DNA of 64,000 nt from Pandoraea apista (GTDB taxonomy: Bacteria > Pseudomonadota > Gammaproteobacteria > Burkholderiales > Burkholderiaceae). Location: assembly GCF_001465595.2 (NCBI RefSeq), contig NZ_CP013481.2:930001-994000 (forward strand), in the 5' to 3' direction. Below the pieces are notes generated by a model. It had not been told where the DNA came from, searched no databases, and saw only the letters and a list, made by a program, of their open reading frames with translations. Positions 16,427-25,410 of this stretch are shown one piece after another. Numbering within the stretch: position 1 is the stretch's first letter; the number at the start of each line of letters is the position of its first letter. The translations under genes were made by a program, and so were the position numbers.

Positions 16427-17542
16427 ATGGCCCTCATGTTCCCGCGGCTCGCCCGCAACTTCGTCAAGAACGGGTACTTCCCCACGGATGAACCCACGCT
16501 CGAAAGAGCACTCACCGCACTGGCGCCCGCCGAGGCCTCGGCCGGGCCGCTGTGCATCCTCGATCCCTGCGCCGGCGAAGGCGTGGCGATCGCCGAAGCC
16601 GCGCACGCCCTCGGGCGCGAGCAGGTCCAGGCCTTCGCCGTCGAGTACGAGGCCGAGCGCGCACGCCATGCCCGGCAACTGGTCGATCGCTGCATCCACG
16701 GCGACCTGATGGACACACTGATCAGCCGGCAGAGCTTCGGCCTGCTGTGGCTCAACCCGCCGTATGGCGACCTGTCCAAGGACACCAACGGCAACGTCGG
16801 CTACCAGGGCCAGGGCCGCGCTCGGCTGGAAAAGCTGTTCTATCAGAAGGCGCTGCCGCTGTTGCAGTACGGCGGCGTGCTGATCTACATCGTCCCGCAC
16901 TACGTGCTCGACGCCGAGCTGGTCGGATGGCTGACCCGGCACTTCGCCGAGTTGCGCATCTACCGCGCGGTGGACACGCAGTTCAAGCAGGTCGTGATCT
17001 TCGGTCGCAAGGTTCGCCAGCGCGACCAGGCATCGGAGTCTGTCAAGGCCACGCGCGCGCTGCTGCTGCAGATAGGTCTTGGCGACGCCGAAGCGGAAGA
17101 GCTGCCAGTCGAATGGCCGTTCCTGCCCTACACGGTGCCTGCCACGGCCGAGCCGGAGCACTTCTACCGCGTGACGATGGAGCCCGAGCAGTTCGCCGAG
17201 GAAGTCGGCCGACTGCAAGGGCTCTGGCCGACGCTCGACACGCACCTGGGCGCCGCGCAGCAGTCGCTGCGGTCCCCGGCGCGAGGTTTATCGCATTGGC
17301 ATCTCGCCTTGGCACTCGCCGCAGGTGCGATCTCCGGAGTGGTGAAGTCCAAGACGGGCCGCGTGCTCGTCGTCAAAGGCGACACCCACAAGGAGAAGAC
17401 CTTGCACACGGAGTACACCGAGCGCGACGACGGTTCCGTGGCCGAGACGCGCATCCTGACCGACAAGTTCGTGCCGGTCATCCGTGCCTGGGACATGACA
17501 CCAGGCTCGCCGACCTGCGGCGAGGTGTTGACCATCCGCTGA
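16427..17542 (+). CDS. N6-adenine-type DNA methyltransferase-like protein (DUF6094-like)
   Basis: 371-residue class I SAM-dependent methyltransferase. The SAM-binding motif DPCAGEG is at residues 46-52 and the catalytic NPPY motif at 110-113, a pattern of N6-adenine methyltransferases. Its C-terminal part (about 230-371) has no known domain. No restriction enzyme is nearby, so an orphan role, such as protecting the element or marking its DNA, is more likely than a restriction-modification pair. The start at 16427 follows CCAGGAGATTCCC. Confidence 0.8.
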   Translation: MALMFPRLARNFVKNGYFPTDEPTLERALTALAPAEASAGPLCILDPCAGEGVAIAEAAHALGREQVQAFAVEYEAERARHARQLVDRCIHGDLMDTLISRQSFGLLWLNPPYGDLSKDTNGNVGYQGQGRARLEKLFYQKALPLLQYGGVLIYIVPHYVLDAELVGWLTRHFAELRIYRAVDTQFKQVVIFGRKVRQRDQASESVKATRALLLQIGLGDAEAEELPVEWPFLPYTVPATAEPEHFYRVTMEPEQFAEEVGRLQGLWPTLDTHLGAAQQSLRSPARGLSHWHLALALAAGAISGVVKSKTGRVLVVKGDTHKEKTLHTEYTERDDGSVAETRILTDKFVPVIRAWDMTPGSPTCGEVLTIR

Positions 17543-17615
17543 TCGCTGTTCCCTGACGGTCGCCGTCGATCTGTTCTTCCACTGCGGCTTCGCGCCGTTC
17601 TTCTCTTCCCACCCC

Positions 17616-17654
17616 GGGGCATGCCATCGCCCCGCAGGGGGAGGTGCATGCCCC
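17616..17654 (+). promoter_or_regulatory. Nested hairpin upstream of the helicase gene
   Basis: GGGGCATGC (17616-17624) pairs with GCATGCCCC (17646-17654), and inside it CCCC-GCA-GGGG (17630-17640) forms a second stem. ATCTTCTTT follows, then the ribosome site. The layout resembles the hairpin at 8531-8566. Confidence 0.6.
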
Positions 17655-17674
17655 ATCTTCTTTGGAGCATCACC

Positions 17675-19957
17675 ATGTCCCTCGATACCGAAGTCGTTCC
17701 CGCCGCTGATGGCACGCCCGTCCAGAGCGACGTGCTCGAAGCGACTGCTTCTCCCCTGGCGATGAGCCTTCAGGATTTCGTTGCCGAATTCGGCGACGAG
17801 CTGCTGGACTCGCTCAACCGCGCCAACCCTCCCGTCTACACCGGCCAGGCCCGGCCGCATCGCCAGCTCGTGCTGGCCAGTCTCAAGCGCAAGCTGTTCG
17901 GCGCGCAGGCCGAGGTGGTGCATGCCGTTACCGAGCTGCTGGCCGACCGCGGCGAACGCGCCGCGATCGTCAATGGCGAGATGGGCTGCGGCAAGACCAC
18001 GGTCGGCATCGCCACGGCGGCCGTGCTGCACGCCGAAGGCTATCGCCGCACGCTGATCCTCTCGCCGCCTCACCTGGTCTACAAATGGCGCCGGGAAATC
18101 CAGGAGACGGTGGCCGGCGCCAAGGTCTGGGTGCTCAATGGCCCGGACACGCTGGTCAAGCTCATCAAACTGCGCGAGCAATTGGGCGTGCCGGTACGCG
18201 GCCAGGAGTTCTACGTTCTCGGTCGCGTGCGGATGCGCATGGGTTTCCACTGGAAGCCCGTCTTCAACGTGCGGCGCACGCGGCACGGCGAAGTGGGCGC
18301 ATGCCCGGACTGCGGCCAGGTCATCACCAATCTCGACGGCGAGCCGATCAACCCGGTCGAACTCGAAGCCGAGGACTACCGCCGCCGGTGCAGCCATTGC
18401 GCCGCACCGCTGTGGACGCTGATGCGACCGCGGAGCCTGTCCGCCAGCGACCAGTCCACGGCCGTCTTCAAAGCCTTGCAGCGCATCCCGACCATCGGAG
18501 AGGTCACGGCGCATAAGCTGATGAAGAAGTTCGGCGACGGCTTCCTGGCCTCAATGCTGGGCGACAACATCCACGAGTTCATCAACCTCATGGATGCCAA
18601 CGGTGAGCTGGTGTTCTCGGATCGTCAGGCGCACCGCATGGAGCGGGCGATGGCGAACATGGAGTTCGGCTTCGGCGAGGGCGGGTATCAGCCCAGCGAA
18701 TTCATCAAAAGGTACTTGCCGCAAGGCACGTTCGACCTGCTCATCGCCGACGAGGCGCATGAGTACAAGAACGGCGGTAGCGCCCAAGGCCAGGCCATGG
18801 GCGTGCTCGCAGCGAAGGCGCGCAAGGCCTTGCTGCTCACTGGCACGCTGATGGGCGGCTACGGCGACGACCTGTTCCACCTGCTGTTCCGAGCCCTGCC
18901 TGGGCGAATGATCGAAGACGGCTACCGCCCGACCAAGAGCGGCAGCATGACCTCGGCCGCGATGGCGTTCATGAGGGATCACGGCATCCTCAAGGACATC
19001 TATTCCGAGAGCACGGGCACGGCGCACAAGACGGCCAAGGGCAGCAAGGTCTCGGTGCGCACGGTCAAGGCGCCGGGCTTCGGCCCGAAGGGCGTGCTGC
19101 GTTGCGTCCTGCCGTTCACGGTATTCCTCAAGTTGAAGGACATCGGCGGCAACGTGCTGCCGTCCTACGACGAGGAGTTCCGCGAGGTGGCGATGGACAC
19201 GGCGCAAGCCGCGGCTTATCGCGATCTGTCGTTTCGTCTGACCTCGGCGCTGAAACAGGCGCTGGCCAAGCGCGACACGACGCTGCTCGGTGTGGTCCTC
19301 AACGTGCTGCTGGCCTGGCCGGATTGCTGCTTCCGGTCGGAGACGGTGGTGCACCCGCGCACACGCCAGACCTTGGCCTTCGTTCCGGCTCAGTTCAACG
19401 AGCTGGAGGTGATGCCCAAGGAGCGCGAGCTGATCGAGATCTGCAAGCAGGAGAAGGCTGCGGGTCGCAAGACGCTGGTCTATTCGGTCTACACCGGCAC
19501 GCGCGACACCACGTCGCGCTTGAAGGTGCTGCTGGAGCAGGAAGGCTTCAAGGTGGCGGTGCTGCGCGCAAGCGTGGATGCCTCCCGCCGCGAGGACTGG
19601 ATCGCCGAGCAGTTGGACCGCGGCATCGACGTGCTGATCACGAACCCCGAGCTGGTGAAAACCGGCCTGGACCTGTTGGAGTTTCCGACGATCGTGTTCA
19701 TGCAGTCGGGCTACAACGTCTACAGCCTGCAGCAGGCGGCCCGGCGCTCATGGCGCATCGGCCAGAAGCTGCCGGTTCGCGTGATCTACCTCGGCTACGC
19801 GGCTTCCTCGCAGATGACCTGCCTGGGGCTGATGGCGCGAAAGATCATGGTCTCGCAGAGCACGTCGGGAGACGTGCCCGAGTCGGGATTGGACGTGCTG
19901 AACCAGGACGGTGATTCCGTCGAGGTGGCACTGGCCCGGCAACTCGTCGCGGCCTGA
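17675..19957 (+). CDS. SNF2-like DEAD/DEAH-box helicase
   Basis: 760-residue superfamily 2 helicase/ATPase. Walker A is GEMGCGKTT (residues 101-109), motif II is DEAH (359-362), motif III is 'LLLTGTLMGG', and the C-terminal helicase domain ends in the motif VI 'QAARRSWRIGQ' typical of SNF2-type proteins. A four-Cys zinc-binding module ('CPDCG ... CSHC') is inserted around residues 210-245. It probably acts on DNA of the element, perhaps together with the preceding methyltransferase. The start at 17675 is 54 bp inside the longest frame because the upstream part is the leader hairpin. Confidence 0.85.
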   Translation: MSLDTEVVPAADGTPVQSDVLEATASPLAMSLQDFVAEFGDELLDSLNRANPPVYTGQARPHRQLVLASLKRKLFGAQAEVVHAVTELLADRGERAAIVNGEMGCGKTTVGIATAAVLHAEGYRRTLILSPPHLVYKWRREIQETVAGAKVWVLNGPDTLVKLIKLREQLGVPVRGQEFYVLGRVRMRMGFHWKPVFNVRRTRHGEVGACPDCGQVITNLDGEPINPVELEAEDYRRRCSHCAAPLWTLMRPRSLSASDQSTAVFKALQRIPTIGEVTAHKLMKKFGDGFLASMLGDNIHEFINLMDANGELVFSDRQAHRMERAMANMEFGFGEGGYQPSEFIKRYLPQGTFDLLIADEAHEYKNGGSAQGQAMGVLAAKARKALLLTGTLMGGYGDDLFHLLFRALPGRMIEDGYRPTKSGSMTSAAMAFMRDHGILKDIYSESTGTAHKTAKGSKVSVRTVKAPGFGPKGVLRCVLPFTVFLKLKDIGGNVLPSYDEEFREVAMDTAQAAAYRDLSFRLTSALKQALAKRDTTLLGVVLNVLLAWPDCCFRSETVVHPRTRQTLAFVPAQFNELEVMPKERELIEICKQEKAAGRKTLVYSVYTGTRDTTSRLKVLLEQEGFKVAVLRASVDASRREDWIAEQLDRGIDVLITNPELVKTGLDLLEFPTIVFMQSGYNVYSLQQAARRSWRIGQKLPVRVIYLGYAASSQMTCLGLMARKIMVSQSTSGDVPESGLDVLNQDGDSVEVALARQLVAA

Positions 19958-19970
19958 TCCACCCACCCAC

Positions 19971-20004
19971 GCCGGCTGCCCTTCGGGGCGCCGGCTTCTT
20001 TTTT
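19971..20004 (+). terminator. Rho-independent terminator
   Basis: GCCGGCTGCC-CTTC-GGGGCGCCGGC followed by TTCTTTTTT, 13 bp after the helicase stop. It separates the maintenance block from the transfer block. Confidence 0.85.
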
Positions 20005-20116
20005 CCGTGCATCGATGGCGCGCGATGAAGTCGGGCGCCTGCCAGTTCCCTTTGTTTGCTGCCCGAACGCTTCGCGGCGGCGATGGTGAGGGCTCCGTGT
20101 TCCAGGGAATTGCCCC

Positions 20117-20728
20117 ATGCAACCACTCACCTGCGTCGCTCACCGCTTGGCTGTGCCTGCCTTGCTGGCCGGCTGCGTGCTCATCACCGGCTGCGCCGCC
20201 ACGGGCACGACGAGCCCTCCCACTGTCCATGACTCGCTCCCCGAGCCTGCGGTGTTGGTCAGAACCATCGCCCCGGAGCCCGAGCCGGGCCTGATCCCGG
20301 TGGCCCGCTACGGGCGCTACACGCTGGTCGAGATGGTGCCGGAACCGGCACAGCGCGACCTGCTGCGACAGGTGATCGAGATTTCGATTCCGCCGATCTT
20401 GGACGCGAGCGTCGGCGATGCCCTTCGGCACGTGCTGCTGCGCACCGGCTACCGGCTCTGCGACGCGACGGAGGCGACCGCGCTGTACGCGTTGCCGCTG
20501 CCGGCGGCGCACCTGCGGCTCGGGCCGCTGCCGCTGCGCGATGCCTTGCTGGCACTCGCCGGCCCGGCCTGGGAGTTGTCCGTCGATGACGCTTCGCGCG
20601 CGGTGTGCTTCACGCGCGTGACGACTGCGCGTGCGCCGAGCGCAAGCCCGATTCCCGCGGCTCCGGCACCGAGCGCGCCGGCCGCCGAACCCGCCGATTC
20701 CCACGTGCCCCAGGAGGCCCAGCCATGA
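20117..20728 (+). CDS. PilL N-terminal domain ICE lipoprotein (TIGR03748)
   Basis: 203-residue exported protein of the PFGI-1 class PilL N-terminal family. The N-terminus has a hydrophobic signal with a lipobox-like 'LITGC' ending near residue 31, so it is probably an outer-membrane lipoprotein. The conserved region is about residues 60-175 (including 'RYGRYTLVEMVPEPAQRDLL'). It opens the transfer operon, and the next start overlaps its stop by 4 bp. Association with the envelope apparatus is inferred. Confidence 0.8.
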   Translation: MQPLTCVAHRLAVPALLAGCVLITGCAATGTTSPPTVHDSLPEPAVLVRTIAPEPEPGLIPVARYGRYTLVEMVPEPAQRDLLRQVIEISIPPILDASVGDALRHVLLRTGYRLCDATEATALYALPLPAAHLRLGPLPLRDALLALAGPAWELSVDDASRAVCFTRVTTARAPSASPIPAAPAPSAPAAEPADSHVPQEAQP

Positions 20729-21369
20729 CCATCCCGCAGCTTCCCGACGAGAACGCCGGCCGCGCGCGCTGGTTGAAGATCACAGCGGCCGCATGGCTGC
20801 TGCTCGTGAGCATCCTGGCCGTGGTCAACAGCGTGGGCCTGTCGCGCCTGAGCGAGCAAAGCCAGGCCAGCGCCCAGGATGCCCACGTGCAGGCGCTCAA
20901 CACGCGCGTCGCCGAACTCGAACAGCAGGCGGCGGCCTCGAAGAACCAGCCCAAGCCCGTCACCCAACCCGACTTCGAGGCCGCCCGCAAGTTGCTGGAC
21001 GAACGCCTGGCACAGGTGGAGTACACCCAGGGCGCAGACGCCCATGCCGGCGACTTGCAGGCGCTGCAGGCGCGCATGGGCGACCTCGAAGCTCGCATGA
21101 AGCGAACCGCCGCGCCTGCCGCGGCACCCCGGCGCACCGCCGAGCCGGCCAAGCCCAAGGTGCCCGAACCGCCGTTCAACGTCGTGGGCGTGGAGCTGCG
21201 CGGCGGCGAGCGCTTCCTGTCGGTGGCGGCACCCAAGGCGTCGTCGGTGCTGGACGTGTGGCTGCTGCGCGAAGGCGATGCCGTGGGCGCGTGGCATCTG
21301 CTGGCGATCGAGGCGCGCGCCGCCGTGTTCCGCGTGGATGGACAGACCCAGCGCCTCGCGCTGCCGTAG
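20725..21369 (+). CDS. ICE membrane-anchored protein, unknown function
   Basis: 214-residue protein with one N-terminal membrane segment (about residues 18-36), a coiled-coil stretch (about 45-115, Gln/Ala-rich) and a C-terminal beta-rich domain (about 145-214). This looks like a bitopic inner-membrane protein with a periplasmic domain. It is regularly found here in ICEclc-type transfer operons. It is translationally coupled to the PilL-type gene. Confidence 0.7.
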   Translation: MTIPQLPDENAGRARWLKITAAAWLLLVSILAVVNSVGLSRLSEQSQASAQDAHVQALNTRVAELEQQAAASKNQPKPVTQPDFEAARKLLDERLAQVEYTQGADAHAGDLQALQARMGDLEARMKRTAAPAAAPRRTAEPAKPKVPEPPFNVVGVELRGGERFLSVAAPKASSVLDVWLLREGDAVGAWHLLAIEARAAVFRVDGQTQRLALP

Positions 21370-21378
21370 GAGCCGGCC

Positions 21379-22110
21379 ATGAAGCACGCCGCGATCTGCT
21401 TCGCCGCCATCCTCGCCGCTGTCGCAGGAACGGCAGGCACGGCCTCGGCACAGTCGGCGCCGGTCGCGTCCTCGCGCACGGTGCCCGCCCAGATTCAGAA
21501 CAGCAGCGACGCCGCGCTGGACGAACGGCTGGCGCGCGATTGGGGCCTGCGCTCCGATGAGTGGGCGCGCTACCGCCAACTGATGCAGGGGCCGCTGGGC
21601 ATCTATTCCCCGAACCTCGATCCGCTCACGGCGCTGGGCATCGAGGCGCGCAGCGACGAGGAACGCAACCGCTATGCGGAGCTGCAGGTGCAGGCGGAAT
21701 CGAAGCGCGTGGGCAAGACGCTGGCCTACCAGCGGGCCTACGACGCGGCGTGGAAGCGGCTCTATCCGGGACAGCAGCGCGTGAACATGCCGGGTGCGAA
21801 GGCGCCGGGCGCCGGCAACCGGGGCTCGGGCCGGCTGGCGGTTTTCGTGAAGGCCGAGTGCCCGTCGTGCGAGCAGCGCGTGCGCCAGCTGCAGGTGGCC
21901 GGCACCGCCTTCGACCTCTACATGGTCGGCAGCCGCCAGGAGGACGCCCGCATCCGCCAGTGGGCGACGCAGGCCGGCATCGACGCCGGCCGCGTGCGCT
22001 CCCGCACCATCACGCTCAACCATGACGCCGGGCGCTGGCTGTCGCTCGGCCTGCCCGGCGATCTGCCCGCCGTGGTGCGCGAGGTCAACGGCCAATGGCA
22101 GCGGCAGTAA
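21379..22110 (+). CDS. TIGR03759 family ICE protein
   Basis: 243-residue periplasmic protein with a cleavable signal peptide (cut near 'ASA-QS', residue 24-25). The family segment 'WGLRSDEWARYRQLMQGPLGIYSP' begins around residue 55. The C-terminal half (about 150-235) has a thioredoxin-like look with a 'CPSC' motif around residue 160, so it may take part in disulfide handling of secreted transfer proteins. That last point is an inference. It overlaps the next gene by 16 bp. Confidence 0.8.
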   Translation: MKHAAICFAAILAAVAGTAGTASAQSAPVASSRTVPAQIQNSSDAALDERLARDWGLRSDEWARYRQLMQGPLGIYSPNLDPLTALGIEARSDEERNRYAELQVQAESKRVGKTLAYQRAYDAAWKRLYPGQQRVNMPGAKAPGAGNRGSGRLAVFVKAECPSCEQRVRQLQVAGTAFDLYMVGSRQEDARIRQWATQAGIDAGRVRSRTITLNHDAGRWLSLGLPGDLPAVVREVNGQWQRQ

Positions 22111-22679
22111 CCCGCCGTGCAGGCTGCGCGGCCTTGGTCCTCGGCCTCAGCGCCCATGCCGCCATCGTCTTCGGCCAGGAGGTGCCACCACCCGCCTACC
22201 AGCTCGCCGCCCAGCAGGCGGGCGTGCCGTCGCCGGTGCTGTATGCGGTGGCGCTGCAGGAGAGCGGCGCCCGGCTGCGCGGCCGGCTGATCCCGTGGCC
22301 GTGGACGCTCAACGTCGCCGGCCGCGCCGAACGCTATGCCACGCGGGCCGAGGCCTGCGCCGGCATCCGCCGGGCGCTCGCCCGCACGCCGGTCAACCGC
22401 ATCGACGCCGGCCTCGGCCAGGTCAACCTCGGCTACCACGCGCACCGCTACGCGCATCCCTGCGAGCTGCTCGACCCATACCGCAACCTCGCCATCGCCG
22501 CGGAAATCCTGCAGGAGCAGCACACGCCGGGCGAGGACTGGCTGGTCGCCATCGGCCGCTACCACCGCCCCGCGGGCGGGGCGCCCGCCGCCCGTTACCG
22601 CCGCAGCGTCCACCAGCACCTGACCCGCGTGCTCGGGCCGGGAGCCTCACTTCCCTCTGCCCGGAGTCCCATGCCATGA
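22095..22679 (+). CDS. Lytic transglycosylase, SLT domain
   Basis: 194-residue soluble lytic transglycosylase-type protein with a signal peptide (about 1-27). The catalytic Glu lies in 'ALQESG' (about residue 56), and 'GLGQVNLGYH' matches the conserved SLT core. It should open peptidoglycan locally for the secretion channel, as VirB1-type proteins do. The start at 22095 lies within the upstream gene, and the next gene overlaps its end by 4 bp. Confidence 0.82.
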   Translation: MAAAVTRRAGCAALVLGLSAHAAIVFGQEVPPPAYQLAAQQAGVPSPVLYAVALQESGARLRGRLIPWPWTLNVAGRAERYATRAEACAGIRRALARTPVNRIDAGLGQVNLGYHAHRYAHPCELLDPYRNLAIAAEILQEQHTPGEDWLVAIGRYHRPAGGAPAARYRRSVHQHLTRVLGPGASLPSARSPMP

Positions 22680-23230
22680 ACCGCATCCTCGTCGCCGCGA
22701 CTGCGGCGCTGCTGGCCACCACCGCAGACGCGCAGGACCGCGGCCCCGTTACCAAGAACAGTTCCCCGCCGCTGATCGTGGTCGAGGACAAAGGCGGCAC
22801 CTCGGCGCTGCCGTACTACCGGGCCTTGAATCCGCAGGATGCGCAGCCCGGTCAGCCAGCCACGCCGCAAACCAAGCCGCGCATTGGCGGCCCGGCCGAA
22901 GCCGAGGCGGCCATGCTGCCGGTGCGCTCGATGCGGCTGACACCCGGCGACGAGCCGCGCCGCGTGATCCGCGCGCCGGGCCTGACGCCGCTGTTCCTGA
23001 TCGGCGACGACGACCGCTCACGAGCCTGGCTCCAACGACGGGGCAAGGACTTGCAGGCGCTACGCGCCGTGGGCTTGGTGGTCAACGTGGCGACGCCCGA
23101 AGCCCTGGCCGCGCTGCGTCGCCTCGCACCGGGCTTGATGCTGTCGCCGGCCTCGGGCGACGAGCTGGCGCAGCGCTTGGGGCTCAAGCACTACCCGGTG
23201 CTGATCACCGCCACCGGCATCGAGCCCTGA
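22676..23230 (+). CDS. TIGR03765 family ICE protein (PFL_4695)
   Basis: 184-residue exported protein with a signal peptide ending near 'ADA-QD' (residue 19-20). The family domain occupies about residues 70-180, with the 'PLFLIGDDDRSRAWL' segment and a C-terminal 'YPVLIT' strand. This pattern resembles the TrbC/Ftype thioredoxin-like fold. It lies between the transglycosylase and traD in the fixed order of MPF-G systems. The exact role is unknown. Confidence 0.8.
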   Translation: MNRILVAATAALLATTADAQDRGPVTKNSSPPLIVVEDKGGTSALPYYRALNPQDAQPGQPATPQTKPRIGGPAEAEAAMLPVRSMRLTPGDEPRRVIRAPGLTPLFLIGDDDRSRAWLQRRGKDLQALRAVGLVVNVATPEALAALRRLAPGLMLSPASGDELAQRLGLKHYPVLITATGIEP

Positions 23231-23250
23231 CGTGACGTGAAGCACCTGCC

Positions 23251-25410
23251 ATGCCCCAGTCCCAAGCCGTCGAAGTCTTGCTGCGGCCAGCGGTGGAGCT
23301 ATACACCGTCGCGGTCTGTGCGGGCGCCGCGTTTCTGTGCCTGGTGGCCCCGTGGTCGCTCGCGCTGAGTCCCTTGCTGGGCCTGGGCAGCGCGCTCGCT
23401 TTCCTCACCTTCGGCGCGCTGCGCTTTCGCGACGCCTGGGCCATCCTGCGCTACCGGCGCAACATCCGGCGCCTGCCGCGCTACGTGATGACCAGCCGCG
23501 ACGTGCCGGTCAGCCAGCAGCGGCTGTTCGTCGGCCGGGGCTTCCACTGGGACCAGCGTCACACGCACCGACTGATGCAGACGTATCGGTCGGAGTTCCG
23601 TCGCTACGTGGAGCCGACGGCAATCTATCGGATGGCACGGCGCATGGAAGAGCGCCTGGAGTTCGCGCCGTACCCGTTGTCCAAGATGGCGAAGGCCCTG
23701 GCCTGGGACAGCCCGCTGAACCCGGCGCGGCCGCTGCCGCCGGTGGGCGGCCTGCCGCGGCTGCACGGCATCGAGCCGCACGAGGTCGACGTCACCCTGC
23801 CGTTGGCCGAGCGCGTCGGCCACAGCTTGGTGTTAGGCACCACGCGCGTCGGCAAGACCCGCCTGGCCGAGCTGTTCATCACGCAGGACATCCGGCGCAA
23901 GGTCAATGGACAGCACGAGGTCGTGATCGTCTTCGATCCCAAGGGCGATGCGGATCTGTTGAAGCGCATGTACGTGGAGGCCAAGCGCGCCGGACGCGAA
24001 GGCGAGTTCTACGTTTTCCACCTGGGCTGGCCGGACATCAGCGCCCGCTACAACGCGGTGGGCCGCTTCGGACGCATCTCGGAAGTTGCCACGCGCATCG
24101 CCGGCCAGCTTTCCGGTGAAGGCAACAGCGCGGCGTTCCGCGAGTTCGCCTGGCGCTTCGTCAACATCATCGCGCGGGCGTTGGTCGAGCTGGGGCAGCG
24201 GCCCGACTACCTGCTGATCCAGCGCCATGTCATCAACATCGATGCGCTGTTCATCGAGTACGCCCAGCACTACTTCGCCCGGAACGAGCCCAAGGCCTGG
24301 GAGGTCATCGTCCAGCTCGAAGCCAAGCTGAACGACAAGAACATCCCGCGCAACATGATCGGCCGCGAGAAGCGCGTCGTCGCGCTGGAGCAGTACCTGT
24401 CGCAGGTGCGCATCTACGACCCTGTGCTCGACGGCCTGCGCAGCGCGGTGCGCTACGACAGGACGTACTTCGACAAGATCGTCGCATCGCTCCTACCGCT
24501 GCTGGAGAAGCTGACCACCGGCAAGATCGCGCAGTTGCTGGCGCCGAACTATTCGGACCTCGCCGACCCACGCCCGATCTTCGACTGGATGCAGATCATC
24601 AGGAAGCGGGCCGTGGTCTATGTCGGCCTCGATGCACTGTCGGACGCGGAAGTCGCGGCGGCGGTCGGCAATTCGATGTTCTCCGACCTCGTATCCGTCG
24701 CGGGTCACATCTACAAGTTCGGCATCGACGACGGCCTGCCGGGTGCCGCGACGGGCATCAAGGTGCCCATCAACGTCCATGCCGACGAGTTCAACGAACT
24801 CATGGGCGACGAGTTCATACCCATGGTCAACAAGGGCGGCGGCGCGGGCGTCCAGGTCACGGCCTACACGCAGACCCTCTCGGACATCGAGGCACGCATC
24901 GGCAACCGCGCGAAGGCGGGCCAGGTGGTGGGCAACTTCAACAACCTGTTCATGCTGCGCGTGCGCGAGACCGCCACGGCCGAACTGCTGACGCGGCAAC
25001 TGCCCAAGGTCGAGGTCTACACGACGACGGTGATGAGCGGCGCCACCGACAGCTCGGACCCGACCGGCAACACCGCCTTCACCTCCAACACGCAGGACCG
25101 CATCAGCAGCAACAGCGTGCCGCTGATTGAACCGGCGCACGTGGTCGGGCTGCCCAAGGGCCAGTGCTTTGCACTGATCGAGGGCGGGCACCTCTGGAAG
25201 GTGCGCATGCCCTTGCCGGCGCCCGACCCCGACGAGGCCATGCCCAAGGATTTGCAGGAGCTGGCCGGCTACATGCGCCAGCACTACGTCGAGGCCGGCG
25301 ATTGGTGGGACAACAATGGGCTTCCCGGACTGCAGGACCAAGCACTGCCCGACGACTTGCTCGCCGACTTCAAGCAGATGGCCAGCGCGGATGAAGGGGC
25401 CACGGCATGA
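23251..25410 (+). CDS. traD: Conjugative coupling protein TraD, PFGI-1 class (TIGR03743)
   Basis: 719-residue VirD4/TraD-type coupling ATPase that brings the relaxase-DNA complex to the secretion channel at the inner membrane. Two N-terminal membrane segments lie around residues 15-60. Walker A is GTTRVGKTR (196-204), and a Walker B-type 'IVFDPKGD' follows around 228-235. The C-terminal half continues with 'VHADEFNELMGDEFIP' (about 510-525). The length fits the family. Its stop overlaps the next start by 4 bp. Confidence 0.9.
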   Translation: MPQSQAVEVLLRPAVELYTVAVCAGAAFLCLVAPWSLALSPLLGLGSALAFLTFGALRFRDAWAILRYRRNIRRLPRYVMTSRDVPVSQQRLFVGRGFHWDQRHTHRLMQTYRSEFRRYVEPTAIYRMARRMEERLEFAPYPLSKMAKALAWDSPLNPARPLPPVGGLPRLHGIEPHEVDVTLPLAERVGHSLVLGTTRVGKTRLAELFITQDIRRKVNGQHEVVIVFDPKGDADLLKRMYVEAKRAGREGEFYVFHLGWPDISARYNAVGRFGRISEVATRIAGQLSGEGNSAAFREFAWRFVNIIARALVELGQRPDYLLIQRHVINIDALFIEYAQHYFARNEPKAWEVIVQLEAKLNDKNIPRNMIGREKRVVALEQYLSQVRIYDPVLDGLRSAVRYDRTYFDKIVASLLPLLEKLTTGKIAQLLAPNYSDLADPRPIFDWMQIIRKRAVVYVGLDALSDAEVAAAVGNSMFSDLVSVAGHIYKFGIDDGLPGAATGIKVPINVHADEFNELMGDEFIPMVNKGGGAGVQVTAYTQTLSDIEARIGNRAKAGQVVGNFNNLFMLRVRETATAELLTRQLPKVEVYTTTVMSGATDSSDPTGNTAFTSNTQDRISSNSVPLIEPAHVVGLPKGQCFALIEGGHLWKVRMPLPAPDPDEAMPKDLQELAGYMRQHYVEAGDWWDNNGLPGLQDQALPDDLLADFKQMASADEGATA

